Origin: Corynebacterium aurimucosum ATCC 700975
Lineage (GTDB): Bacteria > Actinomycetota > Actinomycetes > Mycobacteriales > Mycobacteriaceae
Length of the DNA: 64,000 nt
Reading direction: 5' to 3'
Assembly (NCBI RefSeq): GCF_000022905.1
Contig: NC_012590.1
Coordinates: 992,001-1,056,000, forward strand
Every line of letters begins with the position of its first letter. The first letter of the stretch is position 1. The notes below the pieces were generated by a model. That model saw only the letters and a list, made by a program, of their open reading frames with translations. It did not search any database and was not told the origin of the DNA. A program made the translations under genes and the position numbers. Positions 47,299 to 56,738 of the stretch are shown one piece after another.

Positions 47299-48369
47299 TT
47301 ATTCATTCTGGGCGCGCCGCGGCCAAGAACCAACGCTGCGCGGTTCCACCGGCAGGCGGTCAACGCGGGCTGGAACATCCAGATCCTTGAGCCGCCGCGC
47401 GGTAACCCCGACGCGAGAATCCAAACTGGCCAAGCTTGCGTTATAGGCTTCCACCGCGCGCTCGAGTCCGCGGCCCACCTTGTCGTAGTGCTCGTTAAGA
47501 GTGTTCAAGCGCGTATAAAGGTCGCGACCCAAACGCTGGACTTCGCGGGCCTTATCGGAGATTTCCTCGTGCTGCCAGCTCACCGCGACGGTGCGCAAGA
47601 GGGCAAAGAGGGTGCTCGGGGTGGCGATGACGGCGTTGCGCTCGAAGGCGAACTCCAGCAATTCGGCGTCGATAGACAGGGCAGCGTCGACGAAGGTATC
47701 GGCGGGGACAAAGAGAACCACAAATTGTGGGGTGGGGGAGAAGGCCTCGATATAGTCCTTGGAGGCCAACGCCTGCACGTGGGAACGCATGAGGTGCGCG
47801 TGGCGCCGGAGATACCCTGCCCGCTCCTCTGGGTCCTCGGTCTCCATTGCGTCGAGGTAGGCACTGAGAGGCACCTTCGCGTCCACGACAATGCTGCGCC
47901 CTCCGGCCAAGTGAATGACTAGATCAGGGCGTACCAGCGATCCGTTGATGCGGGCGCTGACTTGGGAATCAAAGTCGACGTGTTTGCGCATGCCGCCGAG
48001 CTCAACGACGCGCTCTAATTGCACTTCGCCCCACCGCCCGCGGACATTGGGGGAGCGCAGCGCGCCGACCAGCTTGTCCGTGCGATCCGACAGGCGTGTT
48101 GAGGTACGAGTTACCGCTTGGACCTGGCTGCTGAGTGCTGCGAGTGAGGTCGCTCGATCTTCCTCAATTTCCTGGATCTGTAGGCCTAGACGGTCCATGG
48201 CCTTCTCCAGCGGAGCGAGCTCTGCTTGGCGGCGCTGGGACTCTTGCAGGGCGCGATGCTCCTCTGAAGGCTGGGCGGATTGCGCTGAATAGGCGCGGGC
48301 TAGCCAGCCCAATGCGGCCCCAATGATGAGGCCGAGGAAGAGGAGCACTACGGGGAGGGAAGACGTCAT
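47299..48369 (-). CDS. rmuC: DNA recombination protein RmuC
   Basis: Predicted nuclease-like protein limiting inversions at short repeats. 356 residues with an N-terminal hydrophobic anchor (LPVVLLFLGLIIGAALGWLA), a coiled-coil region (about 40-110) and the RmuC core: VRGRWGEVQLERVVELGGM, RPDLVIHLAGGRSIVVDAKVPLSAYLDA and PTPQFVVLFVPADTFVDAAL. The PD-(D/E)xK-type residues lie in DLVIHL...VVDAKVP. Several ATGs lie close together (48399, 48381, 48378, 48369); the one nearest the hydrophobic anchor is used. Confidence 0.92.
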   Translation of the reverse strand: MTSSLPVVLLFLGLIIGAALGWLARAYSAQSAQPSEEHRALQESQRRQAELAPLEKAMDRLGLQIQEIEEDRATSLAALSSQVQAVTRTSTRLSDRTDKLVGALRSPNVRGRWGEVQLERVVELGGMRKHVDFDSQVSARINGSLVRPDLVIHLAGGRSIVVDAKVPLSAYLDAMETEDPEERAGYLRRHAHLMRSHVQALASKDYIEAFSPTPQFVVLFVPADTFVDAALSIDAELLEFAFERNAVIATPSTLFALLRTVAVSWQHEEISDKAREVQRLGRDLYTRLNTLNEHYDKVGRGLERAVEAYNASLASLDSRVGVTARRLKDLDVPARVDRLPVEPRSVGSWPRRAQNE

Positions 48370-48405
48370 GCCTGTCATCATGGCATGCGTCCCGGACATG
48401 AAGAA

Positions 48406-49899
48406 TTAGTCTTTGCCCTTTGACTGCAACATCTGTTCGAGAGCGCTAATTGCGCGCTTGATCCCCGCTCGTGCTCCTCCATCGCGCTCACTGAAGTCCG
48501 CGTCAACGTCGACATTCGCCTCGAGCTTTTGGTCGAGAGTGCTCGTGCCGTTGTGGGCGACGTCTTCGGCCGCACCTTCGGGTGCGGCGTGGTCGGGGAT
48601 GGACAGCCACTGCTCGCGCTTGTGATCGCCCTGTTGCTGCGTGTAGCGCCCGATGAGGAAACCAGCGACAGTTGAAAACTCCAAGTCCTCGGCGGTTCTC
48701 TCGCCTGACTGGAGCATCATCATGTCCTGGAAATAGCGGTAGACCACCGCGATGGTCGCTGCGGCCGGGACGGCGAGGAAACCACCGATAAGGCCGAAGA
48801 GTGCGGAACCTACGGTCACGGAAATCAATACGATAACCGGGTGCAGGTTCATGGCCTTTGACTGCAGCCACGGGGAAAGCACGTTGCCCTCGAGCTGCTG
48901 GACCAGCAGTACCAGGCCAAGCACTAGGAGTGCCTTGGTGAAACCCAAGGAGACCAGCGCGATGGTCACGGACAGTGCGCCGGCCACGATCGCGCCGACG
49001 AAGGGGATGAATCCGGCGATGAACGTGATGATGGCCAACGCCATGGCCAAAGGTACACCGATGAGTGCCAGGCCGAGGCCGATAAAGACAGCATCAACGG
49101 CGGAGACGACAGCCTGTGCCCGCACGAAACCACCCAACGTGCTCCACACGCGGGTCAGCAGCTCAGTGAGGTGCCAGCCGGTCCGGCGGCCCGTGGCCTG
49201 GCGCAGCCAGGGCAGGAAGTTGTGGCCGTCCTTCAGGAAGAAGAAGGTCAGCACCACGATGATGAAGAGTGTGACCACGATGGAAGTCGCCGTGCCAATG
49301 CCGGTGAATACGGAGCCCGCGATGGATCCTGCTTGGCGCTGTAGCCACAGGGCGATTTCATCGATGTAGCCGCCGATCTCATCCGCGTCGAGGTTGAGCG
49401 GCGGGCCCTGTGCCCATAGCTGCAAGCGCTGAATGCCCTCTACCGTCTGCAGATACAGTGTCTGGGACTGCCGCGCGAAGTCCGGTGCGATGAACATAAA
49501 AAGAGCGCCCACCGCAGTAAAAGACACCAGAATGGTCACTGCCGCAGCGAGAGCTGAGGGCAGTCCCTTGCGCCGCATGGCGCTCGCAATGGGGGCAAGC
49601 ACAGTGCAAATAATCAGCGCTATGAGAACGGGCAGGATGCCGCGCCAAAAGTTGCCCAGCATGCGGAAGGAGGCATACAGGAATATCCCGATGATGGTCA
49701 GGCGGAGTGCCCACAGCGATGCGGACTTGATGACCTCGCTGACGACCACGGAGCGATCCACCTGGTTGCCGGGCGGGTGCGGAGAGACAGCGTTCAGCGA
49801 AGCAGCATCGACGGAGTCATCGAAACGCCCGCCGAGCGCTGCCTCCGCGGCGGCGAACTCAGAGGAAGAGGCGTTGGGGGATGGCTGATCAGAACTCAC
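48406..49899 (-). CDS. AI-2E family transporter / permease
   Basis: 497 residues with about eight transmembrane segments and the family architecture: two N-terminal helices, a large external loop (about 115-190), then the conserved VVLTFFFLKDGHNFLPWL, GGFVRAQAVVSAVDAVFIGLGL and FIPFVGAIVAGALSV segments. A 110-residue polar C-terminal tail is specific to this group. The name comes from E. coli TqsA; true substrate unknown, and several relatives are Na+/H+ antiporters. GTG 49899 used. Divergent from ychF with 47 bp between starts. Confidence 0.9.
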   Translation of the reverse strand: MSSDQPSPNASSSEFAAAEAALGGRFDDSVDAASLNAVSPHPPGNQVDRSVVVSEVIKSASLWALRLTIIGIFLYASFRMLGNFWRGILPVLIALIICTVLAPIASAMRRKGLPSALAAAVTILVSFTAVGALFMFIAPDFARQSQTLYLQTVEGIQRLQLWAQGPPLNLDADEIGGYIDEIALWLQRQAGSIAGSVFTGIGTATSIVVTLFIIVVLTFFFLKDGHNFLPWLRQATGRRTGWHLTELLTRVWSTLGGFVRAQAVVSAVDAVFIGLGLALIGVPLAMALAIITFIAGFIPFVGAIVAGALSVTIALVSLGFTKALLVLGLVLLVQQLEGNVLSPWLQSKAMNLHPVIVLISVTVGSALFGLIGGFLAVPAAATIAVVYRYFQDMMMLQSGERTAEDLEFSTVAGFLIGRYTQQQGDHKREQWLSIPDHAAPEGAAEDVAHNGTSTLDQKLEANVDVDADFSERDGGARAGIKRAISALEQMLQSKGKD

Positions 49900-49946
49900 C
49901 CCACCATCTTGCCTCAAAAGATTCGGGGTGCGTTAGGATTGGCCCC

Positions 49947-51032
<1,086 letters not shown>

Positions 51033-51063
51033 CTCGTGCGCTCATAGCGCGTAGGCTGTGGGC

Positions 51064-52278
51064 ATGAGTATTGCCCACATCCTAGATCGCGCAGCAGAGG
51101 TCACGCAGTGGCAAGAAGCCCTCTACAAGGATTTGCACCAGCATCCTGAGCTCAGCATGGAGGAGGAGCGCACCCGCGGTGTTATCGCGGATAAGCTCCG
51201 GGAGTTTCCAGGAGTTGAGGTGCTGGAATTCGGCGGGGGAGTCGTCGGCATCCTCCGAAACGGCGAAGGCTCGACGGTCCTAGAGCGCGCCGATTTCGAC
51301 GGCTTGCCCATCACCGAGGACACCGGCTTGGACTACTCCGCTACGGGCGAGGCAATGCATGCCTGTGGCCACGATGCCCACGTGGCCGGGTTACTTGGCG
51401 CCACCGAGGCGCTGGCCAAGGCGACCGATGCGTGGTCCGGTACATTCGTCGCGCTTTTCCAGCCGGGTGAGGAAACCGCGGAGGGCGCGCAGTCCATGGT
51501 GAATGCAGGGCTCACCGATAAAGTCCCCACGCCTGATGTGGCCTTTGGCCAGCACATCTTCATTGATAAGAATGCCCCAGCCGGCAGCGTGCTGATTGCG
51601 CCCGGCCCAGTCTTGTCTACAGCAACCTCGCTCACCGTCACCGTTTATGGTCACGGTTCCCACGGCTCGATGCCGCACCTCAGCGTCGATCCTGTGGTGC
51701 TGGCCAGCTCCATCGTTCTGCGGCTGCAAACAATTGTCTCCCGTGAGGTCGATCCGCACCAGTTCGCCGTGTTGACCGTTGGGGCACTGCAGGCGGGCTC
51801 GAAGGCAAACATCATCCCGGACTCGGCGACCCTGCGCATCAACATCCGTGCTTATGATGAGGATGTCAGGGCTCAAATCGTTGAGGCGATTCACCGCATT
51901 GTGAAGGCAGAGTGCCGGGCAGCGAGGTCCCCGTGCGAGCCAGAGTTTGCGCAGAGTGATAATTACCCCCTCACCGTCAACGATGAAGACGTGACTGAAA
52001 AGGTGCGCGCGCAGCTTATCGACGTCCTCGGTAGCGACAATGTTCTCGACATGGAGCCGTGGACGGCGTCCGAAGATTTCTCACGCATCCCCGATGCCTT
52101 TGGCGCTCCCTATTGTTTCTGGGGCTTCGGCGGGCGTACCGATGGCGCATCAATTCCCAACCACAACCCGCGATTTGCTCCGGAGCTGCAGCCGACGCTC
52201 ACCACGGCGACGCAGGCTCTCATCGCCGCTGCTTACGCCTATCTGGGTAATCAGCGTAAGGATGTCCTTAAGGAGTAG
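51064..52278 (+). CDS. M20-family amidohydrolase (hippurate hydrolase-like)
   Basis: Predicted zinc amidohydrolase of about 404 residues, cleaving N-acyl amino acids or related amides. Metal-binding motifs are MHACGHDAHV (98-107) and LFQPGEETAEGAQ (near 131-143), with LHQHPELSMEE at the start and TASEDFS near the C-terminus. A dimerisation domain (about 185-290) interrupts the catalytic domain as usual. ATG 51064 used; GTG 51058 possible. Substrate not determined. Confidence 0.9.
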   Translation: MSIAHILDRAAEVTQWQEALYKDLHQHPELSMEEERTRGVIADKLREFPGVEVLEFGGGVVGILRNGEGSTVLERADFDGLPITEDTGLDYSATGEAMHACGHDAHVAGLLGATEALAKATDAWSGTFVALFQPGEETAEGAQSMVNAGLTDKVPTPDVAFGQHIFIDKNAPAGSVLIAPGPVLSTATSLTVTVYGHGSHGSMPHLSVDPVVLASSIVLRLQTIVSREVDPHQFAVLTVGALQAGSKANIIPDSATLRINIRAYDEDVRAQIVEAIHRIVKAECRAARSPCEPEFAQSDNYPLTVNDEDVTEKVRAQLIDVLGSDNVLDMEPWTASEDFSRIPDAFGAPYCFWGFGGRTDGASIPNHNPRFAPELQPTLTTATQALIAAAYAYLGNQRKDVLKE

Positions 52279-52442
52279 CTGGGGTCCGCTTGGCGATGAT
52301 GGGGCGGTCGACATGCTGCCCGCGCACCCAACTCGAAAGCGTTCGGGTGTAGCGACGTGGTAGGCGAGTTCTCTCCGGGGGTGGCGAACTCGTCAACATC
52401 GCGTTAGGCTGGCTTCTCCATTCGATAAAAGGAGGTCACCTA

Positions 52443-52976
52443 ATGGCTGAACTTGATAATAAGACTATTGCAATCATCGCTACCGATGGTTTCGAGGACT
52501 CCGAGCTGACCTCTCCGCTGGAGGCAGTCAAGAAGGCCGGTGCTACCGTATGCGTGCTTGCTCCTGAGGCAGGCAAGATCACCGGCAAAAACGGCACCGA
52601 AATTGATGTTGATGCCACAACCGCCGCTTCTACCGGCGAGGCATTCGACGGCATCATTTTGCCAGGTGGTACCGATAATGCGGATATGCTCCGGCTGGAC
52701 AAGTCCGCTGTAGAAATCGTGCGCAATCACGTCACCGAGGAGCGTCCGCTGGGCGTTATTTGCCACGGTGCTTGGATCCTGACCGATGCCGATGTGCTCA
52801 AGGGGCGTACCCTTACTTCTTTCCCCAGCCTGCAGACCGACCTGCGTAATGCCGGCGCTACTTGGGTAGACGAAGAGGTTCACTGCGACCAGGGTCTGGT
52901 TTCCTCCCGCACCCCGGACGATCTCCCGGCCTTCAACGCTAAGTTGGTTGAGGAATTCGCAGAGGGCCAGCACTAA
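52443..52976 (+). CDS. DJ-1/PfpI family protein
   Basis: 177 residues. The nucleophile elbow is GVICHGAW with Cys107, supported by the acidic residue in FEDSEL near the N-terminus and by ILPGGTDNADMLR. Family members are deglycase, chaperone or protease-like stress proteins (YhbO/PfpI type); which activity applies cannot be decided. A strong Shine-Dalgarno AAAGGAGG lies just before ATG 52443, suggesting high translation. A clear terminator follows. Confidence 0.92.
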   Translation: MAELDNKTIAIIATDGFEDSELTSPLEAVKKAGATVCVLAPEAGKITGKNGTEIDVDATTAASTGEAFDGIILPGGTDNADMLRLDKSAVEIVRNHVTEERPLGVICHGAWILTDADVLKGRTLTSFPSLQTDLRNAGATWVDEEVHCDQGLVSSRTPDDLPAFNAKLVEEFAEGQH

Positions 52977-52990
52977 ACCTTATCTTTACT

Positions 52991-53022
52991 AAAGCCGCGG
53001 GTGCGCAACCCGCGGCTTTTTG
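52991..53022 (+). terminator. Terminator after the DJ-1/PfpI gene
   Basis: AAAGCCGCGGGT and ACCCGCGGCTTT form a 12-bp GC-rich stem around a GCGCA-type loop, followed by TTTTT. It sits 15 bp past the stop, just before the riboswitch promoter. Confidence 0.92.
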
Positions 53023-53047
53023 CGTCTTGCTTCCGCTGTAAGGCCTC

Positions 53048-53197
53048 TATAATGTTAGATATTCCTGAAGGGGAGTAGTTCCCTCGGATACTTTCCGAGA
53101 TGCCTGGTCGACATACTGGCTTTTCCGCCCGGCCAGCCAGCGTTTGCACAGCCTGCGGCGTGAACGAGACCTTCGGTCCGCACCCGAACCGAAGGAG
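53048..53197 (+). promoter_or_regulatory. yybP-ykoY manganese riboswitch with promoter
   Basis: A perfect -10 TATAAT (53048-53053) precedes a structured leader. The motifs of the yybP-ykoY class are present in order: GAAGGGGAGTAG (53067-53078), CGACATACTGG (53110-53120) and TGAACGAGACCTTC (53161-53174). GAAGG (53067-53071) can pair with CCTTC (53170-53174) to close the sensor (P1). Alternatively CCTTCGGT (53170-53177) pairs with ACCGAAGG (53188-53195), whose GAAGGAG is the Shine-Dalgarno of the next gene. The two pairings are mutually exclusive, which fits an ON switch in which Mn2+ frees the ribosome-binding site. No computed fold was available. Confidence 0.88.
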
Positions 53198-53204
53198 TTT
53201 TAAC

Positions 53205-54116
53205 TTGTCTTCTCTTAGCTCAGAGCAACTGCTGCTCGAGCGCTTTATGAAGCTCTCCATCGCCGCCGCCGTCGTCACCATTGTGCTCAAAGTGATTGCT
53301 GCCGCGGTGACGGGGTCGGTGGGCTTCCTTTCGGATGCTCTCGAGTCCGGTGTCAACCTAGTCGCCGCAGTGGTGGGATTCATCGCCATCAAGATTGCCG
53401 CCAAGCCCGCGGATGCGAACCACCAGTTTGGTCATGGCAAGGCCGAATATGTTTCCGCGCTGGTGGAAGGTGCGATGATTTTCGTCGCGGCCGCGATGAT
53501 CATCTACACGGCCATCCGGCGCCTCTTGCACCCGCTGCCGCTCGAGCAACCAAGCGTGGGTCTATTGCTGTCGCTGATAGCCGCGGTAGTGAACTTGGTA
53601 GTAGGCGTGATGCTGGTCCGCGCAGGTAAGCAGTACCGTTCTTCTACTCTGCAGGCGGATGGCCAGCACCTGCTTACCGACGTCTGGACCTCCGTCGGCG
53701 TCATCGTCGGCATTGGGGCAGTGGCGTTGACAGGCTGGCTGTGGCTGGACCCCGTCATTGCGCTTGCCGTGGGCATTAACATCCTGTGGACCGGGTACAA
53801 GCTGCTCAAGGAATCCTTGAGTTCCCTTTTGTCGGAATCCTTGCCCAAGGAGGAGCATGCCCAGCTGGACGCGCTTCTCAATGAGCTGGAGGACCACCAC
53901 CAGGTCTCCTTCACCTCGCGCCGCACAGTGGCAGCGGGTCGTCAGCGCCTTGTGTACCTGACGATGGACGTGCCCGGCGAATGGACGGTGTTGCACTCGC
54001 ACACCATCGCCGACCGTATCGAGGACGCCATCGACGAGCTTTTCTCCGGTGCCGAGGTGTTCATCCACGTTGAACCAGCCGGCACGGTGCACCGCCGTGT
54101 CCTGCGGATGTTGTAG
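53205..54116 (+). CDS. Cation diffusion facilitator, probable Mn2+ efflux transporter
   Basis: Metal:proton antiporter of the CDF family, 303 residues with about six transmembrane helices and a C-terminal cytoplasmic domain (from about 205). HQFGHGKAEYVSAL and the TM5 site HLLTDVWTS (HxxxD) are typical. In TM2 the usual H/DxxxD is replaced by ExxxN (SDALESGVN), which is unusual. Starts at TTG 53205, directly after the Shine-Dalgarno sequestered by the manganese riboswitch; the frame is open further upstream but that part is the riboswitch. The manganese assignment rests on the riboswitch, not on the protein. Convergent with the next gene. Confidence 0.88.
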   Translation: MSSLSSEQLLLERFMKLSIAAAVVTIVLKVIAAAVTGSVGFLSDALESGVNLVAAVVGFIAIKIAAKPADANHQFGHGKAEYVSALVEGAMIFVAAAMIIYTAIRRLLHPLPLEQPSVGLLLSLIAAVVNLVVGVMLVRAGKQYRSSTLQADGQHLLTDVWTSVGVIVGIGAVALTGWLWLDPVIALAVGINILWTGYKLLKESLSSLLSESLPKEEHAQLDALLNELEDHHQVSFTSRRTVAAGRQRLVYLTMDVPGEWTVLHSHTIADRIEDAIDELFSGAEVFIHVEPAGTVHRRVLRML

Positions 54117-54117
54117 A

Positions 54118-55083
54118 TTACCTCGCGTACCGCAGGCTTGCGACCCCGCGTCCGCCCTCCATGACCCACGGCCAGCTGAGGCCGTTCTTGGTAAGGACAT
54201 CATCGCGGATCTCATCGGGAACGATCCATTCCTTGTGCGCATAGCCCAGAAGGTATTCATCAAAAGCGGGGAGCTCGAGGCGGATTTTGAGGGCTGCATC
54301 GATCTCGCCAGCTGTGACATCCTCCTGCCAGGGGGCCATCCAGAAGTCCTGACCATCGTGGCGCATAGGTCGAGCAACCGCCGATGTCAGTGCCTTGGCG
54401 GCCTGGGATTTGCTGAGCTTGGACCATGTTTGGAGGTCGGCTGCGGACACTGGGCCGTGCCCTTCGACATAGCGCCGGGCCAGCTCAGCAAGCGGTTCCT
54501 CCGGTTCACGCTGGACGGTAGGCAGCGCGTCGACGTGGAGGAAAGTCTCTTGGCTGCCAGCTTTCGGGCCCTGCACGAGGTCGCCGGCACCGCCGAAAGC
54601 GCGGAGTAGATGGGAGCCCCTGCCTTCAGTGGGATCAACACCAGCTTCAGCGAAAAGCTCATAGACCTGCGCGCGGGTTAAAGGTGATGTCGCTGCGTTG
54701 TGAAGGGCCTCAGAGCACGTCTCAAACATTTCTTCGCTGAGCCCTAGACTGGGCCGCCGAGACTTCTGGCTGGAGGCTACGCGCGGGTAGAGCAGGCGGG
54801 ACATCCAGCGGACGTCGGCAGCCGGCATGAAATGCAGCGTGCCGCGCTGCGGCCAACAGCGCACCACGCGAAAGTGAGAAATGTCTTCGAGTACCTTTTG
54901 CTCATCGCAGCCGGCGCGAAGAGAAAGCGCTCTGATGCCGGCATCGTAGGTCTGGCCTTGGAGGGCGAGGAGATGTTCAGCAACATCGAGGGCCGACGCC
55001 AGAGTCGGCCGCGCGGCCGATGGTGCAAGGCCTTGAGCGATGAGCCGACGGGCGAGAAGCTCGTCGCGGGTAAGTTCCTTCAT
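54118..55083 (-). CDS. Winged-helix DNA-binding protein, AlkZ-like (HTH_42/DUF1006)
   Basis: 321 residues matching the HTH_42 (YcaQ/AlkZ) family of DNA glycosylases that unhook alkylated bases or interstrand crosslinks. Near the N-terminus it has LLALQGQTYDAG: the QxQ (Gln42, Gln44) corresponds to the catalytic QxQ of AlkZ. A WPQRGTLHF segment and a late FDEYLLGY motif are also characteristic. ATG 55083 is used; the longer frame upstream lies over the neighbour's promoter. From QxQ it may be active, but the family contains also uncharacterised members. Confidence 0.82.
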   Translation of the reverse strand: MKELTRDELLARRLIAQGLAPSAARPTLASALDVAEHLLALQGQTYDAGIRALSLRAGCDEQKVLEDISHFRVVRCWPQRGTLHFMPAADVRWMSRLLYPRVASSQKSRRPSLGLSEEMFETCSEALHNAATSPLTRAQVYELFAEAGVDPTEGRGSHLLRAFGGAGDLVQGPKAGSQETFLHVDALPTVQREPEEPLAELARRYVEGHGPVSAADLQTWSKLSKSQAAKALTSAVARPMRHDGQDFWMAPWQEDVTAGEIDAALKIRLELPAFDEYLLGYAHKEWIVPDEIRDDVLTKNGLSWPWVMEGGRGVASLRYAR

Positions 55084-55100
55084 AGTTGTTTTGATGGCGT

Positions 55101-56648
55101 TTAGAGCCGGAAAGTCTTCATCAGCTGCATGCCGGTGGAGACCAGCTGGCGGAAGCGCTCCGGCGAGATGTACTCCGAAGGCGCAAGCGGGTGCAGGCGC
55201 TGCTCGGCCACGGTGCGTTCGTTGGCCCACAGGCGCATGCCGGTAATGCCGTGGCGGTGGTTTAGGCCAGACTCTTTGACGCCGCCACCGGGCGCGGCGA
55301 TCGAGCCATAGGCGGCGGCGAAGCCCTCATTAATGTTGACCATGCCGGCCTCCAGCTGGGAGGCGACTTTCCACGCGCGGCGGGAGTTTCCGGACCACAC
55401 GGAGGCAGAAAGGCCGTAGGTGGTGTCGTTGGCGAGCTGGATGGCCTCGGCGTCGGAACTCACCGCATAGACTGCGAGGACCGGGCCGAAGGTTTCGGTG
55501 GCATAGAGATCCATCTCTGGGGTCACACCAGTCAGCACGGTGGGCTCATAAAAGTATGGACCAAGGTCCGGCCGGGCCTTTCCTCCGTAGACCACGGTGG
55601 CGCCCTTGGACACGGCATCCTCCACGTGGGCTTTAACGGCATCGAGCTGGCGTTGCGAGGTCAGCGAGCCGATGGTGGCGGCATCGGAGAAGGCCGCGCC
55701 GAGCACCTGCTGGTCCAGCGCGTTCTGAAGTTCTGCGAGGAACTCCTCAACGACGCTCTCGTGGACATAGGCGCGCTCGGCGGACATGCACAGCTGCCCG
55801 GAGGAGGAAAATGCGGTGCGCACGGCACCTTGGGCGGTGGGCTTGAGGGGGGCGTCGTCAAGCACGAGCATCGGGTTCTTGCCGCCCAACTCCAGCATGG
55901 TGGGGATGAGGCGCCCCGCAGCCTGGGTGGCGATGGACTTGCCGGCCTTGGTGGAACCAGTAAAGGAGAGGCCATCCACCAGCGGCACGAGGGCATCACC
56001 CACCTCCGCCCCGCGGCCGGGAACCAGCTGCCAAGCGGCCTCCGGAAGGCCCGCCTCGATGGCTAGGCGTCGCAGAAGGATCGCCGTCAGCGTGGTCTGA
56101 GAATCCGGCTTGTGCACCACGGCATTACCGGCCGAGAGTGCTGCCAGAACATCGCCCACACCGAGGGACAGGGGATAGTTCCACGGAGAGATAAGCCCCA
56201 CTACACCCAGTGGGTAATGCTGGGTGCGCGTCTTAGTCAGCACGGGAAGCGCGCCGGGGTGGCGGTCTGCGCCGAAAGCCTTGCGGATATTGACCGCGTA
56301 GAAGCGCGCGCAGTTATACAGATCCATCAGCTCGTCATAGGCATGGGAGCGGGACTTGCCGTTTTCTGCCTGGATGAGGTCGAGGATGAGCTCCTCGTTC
56401 TCGTGAACGAGGTCGTGCAGGCGCAGCAGGATGGCGGCGCGGTCACCTTGCCCAACGCCGGCGCGCGCATAGTTGACGGCCTTCTCGACGTCCCCCGCGG
56501 TGGCGACAGGGAAGCTAAAGAGCTCCTCACCGGTAAATGGCGCATGAGCCTGGTGCTGCTCACCCGTGCCGCAAACATCGCGGGTGGGGTCCGTGTCCAA
56601 GAAATTGAGCACTCGCTGGGGCAGACGGGTCTGAGTGAAGGTCTTCAT
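55101..56648 (-). CDS. Aldehyde dehydrogenase (succinate-semialdehyde dehydrogenase-like)
   Basis: NAD(P)-dependent aldehyde oxidation; 515 residues. Catalytic Glu253 (MLELGGKNP) and Cys287 (SSGQLCMSAER) are both present; SPWNYPL, FTGSTKAGKSIA and ETFGPVLAVY are other landmarks. The nearest type is succinate-semialdehyde dehydrogenase (GabD2-like), but the C-terminal tail of about 25 residues past the family core is extra. Upstream frames that would extend it to 56867 overlap the divergent gene and are not supported. Divergent from the aldolase gene with 90 bp between. Confidence 0.9.
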   Translation of the reverse strand: MKTFTQTRLPQRVLNFLDTDPTRDVCGTGEQHQAHAPFTGEELFSFPVATAGDVEKAVNYARAGVGQGDRAAILLRLHDLVHENEELILDLIQAENGKSRSHAYDELMDLYNCARFYAVNIRKAFGADRHPGALPVLTKTRTQHYPLGVVGLISPWNYPLSLGVGDVLAALSAGNAVVHKPDSQTTLTAILLRRLAIEAGLPEAAWQLVPGRGAEVGDALVPLVDGLSFTGSTKAGKSIATQAAGRLIPTMLELGGKNPMLVLDDAPLKPTAQGAVRTAFSSSGQLCMSAERAYVHESVVEEFLAELQNALDQQVLGAAFSDAATIGSLTSQRQLDAVKAHVEDAVSKGATVVYGGKARPDLGPYFYEPTVLTGVTPEMDLYATETFGPVLAVYAVSSDAEAIQLANDTTYGLSASVWSGNSRRAWKVASQLEAGMVNINEGFAAAYGSIAAPGGGVKESGLNHRHGITGMRLWANERTVAEQRLHPLAPSEYISPERFRQLVSTGMQLMKTFRL

Positions 56649-56738
56649 GCGGTCTATTGTCCCAAAAATATGCGATGGCGCTATACATTTTTCGAGATTT
56701 GTCTCACAAACTAAATTAATCGTGGTTAGGATGACGCT

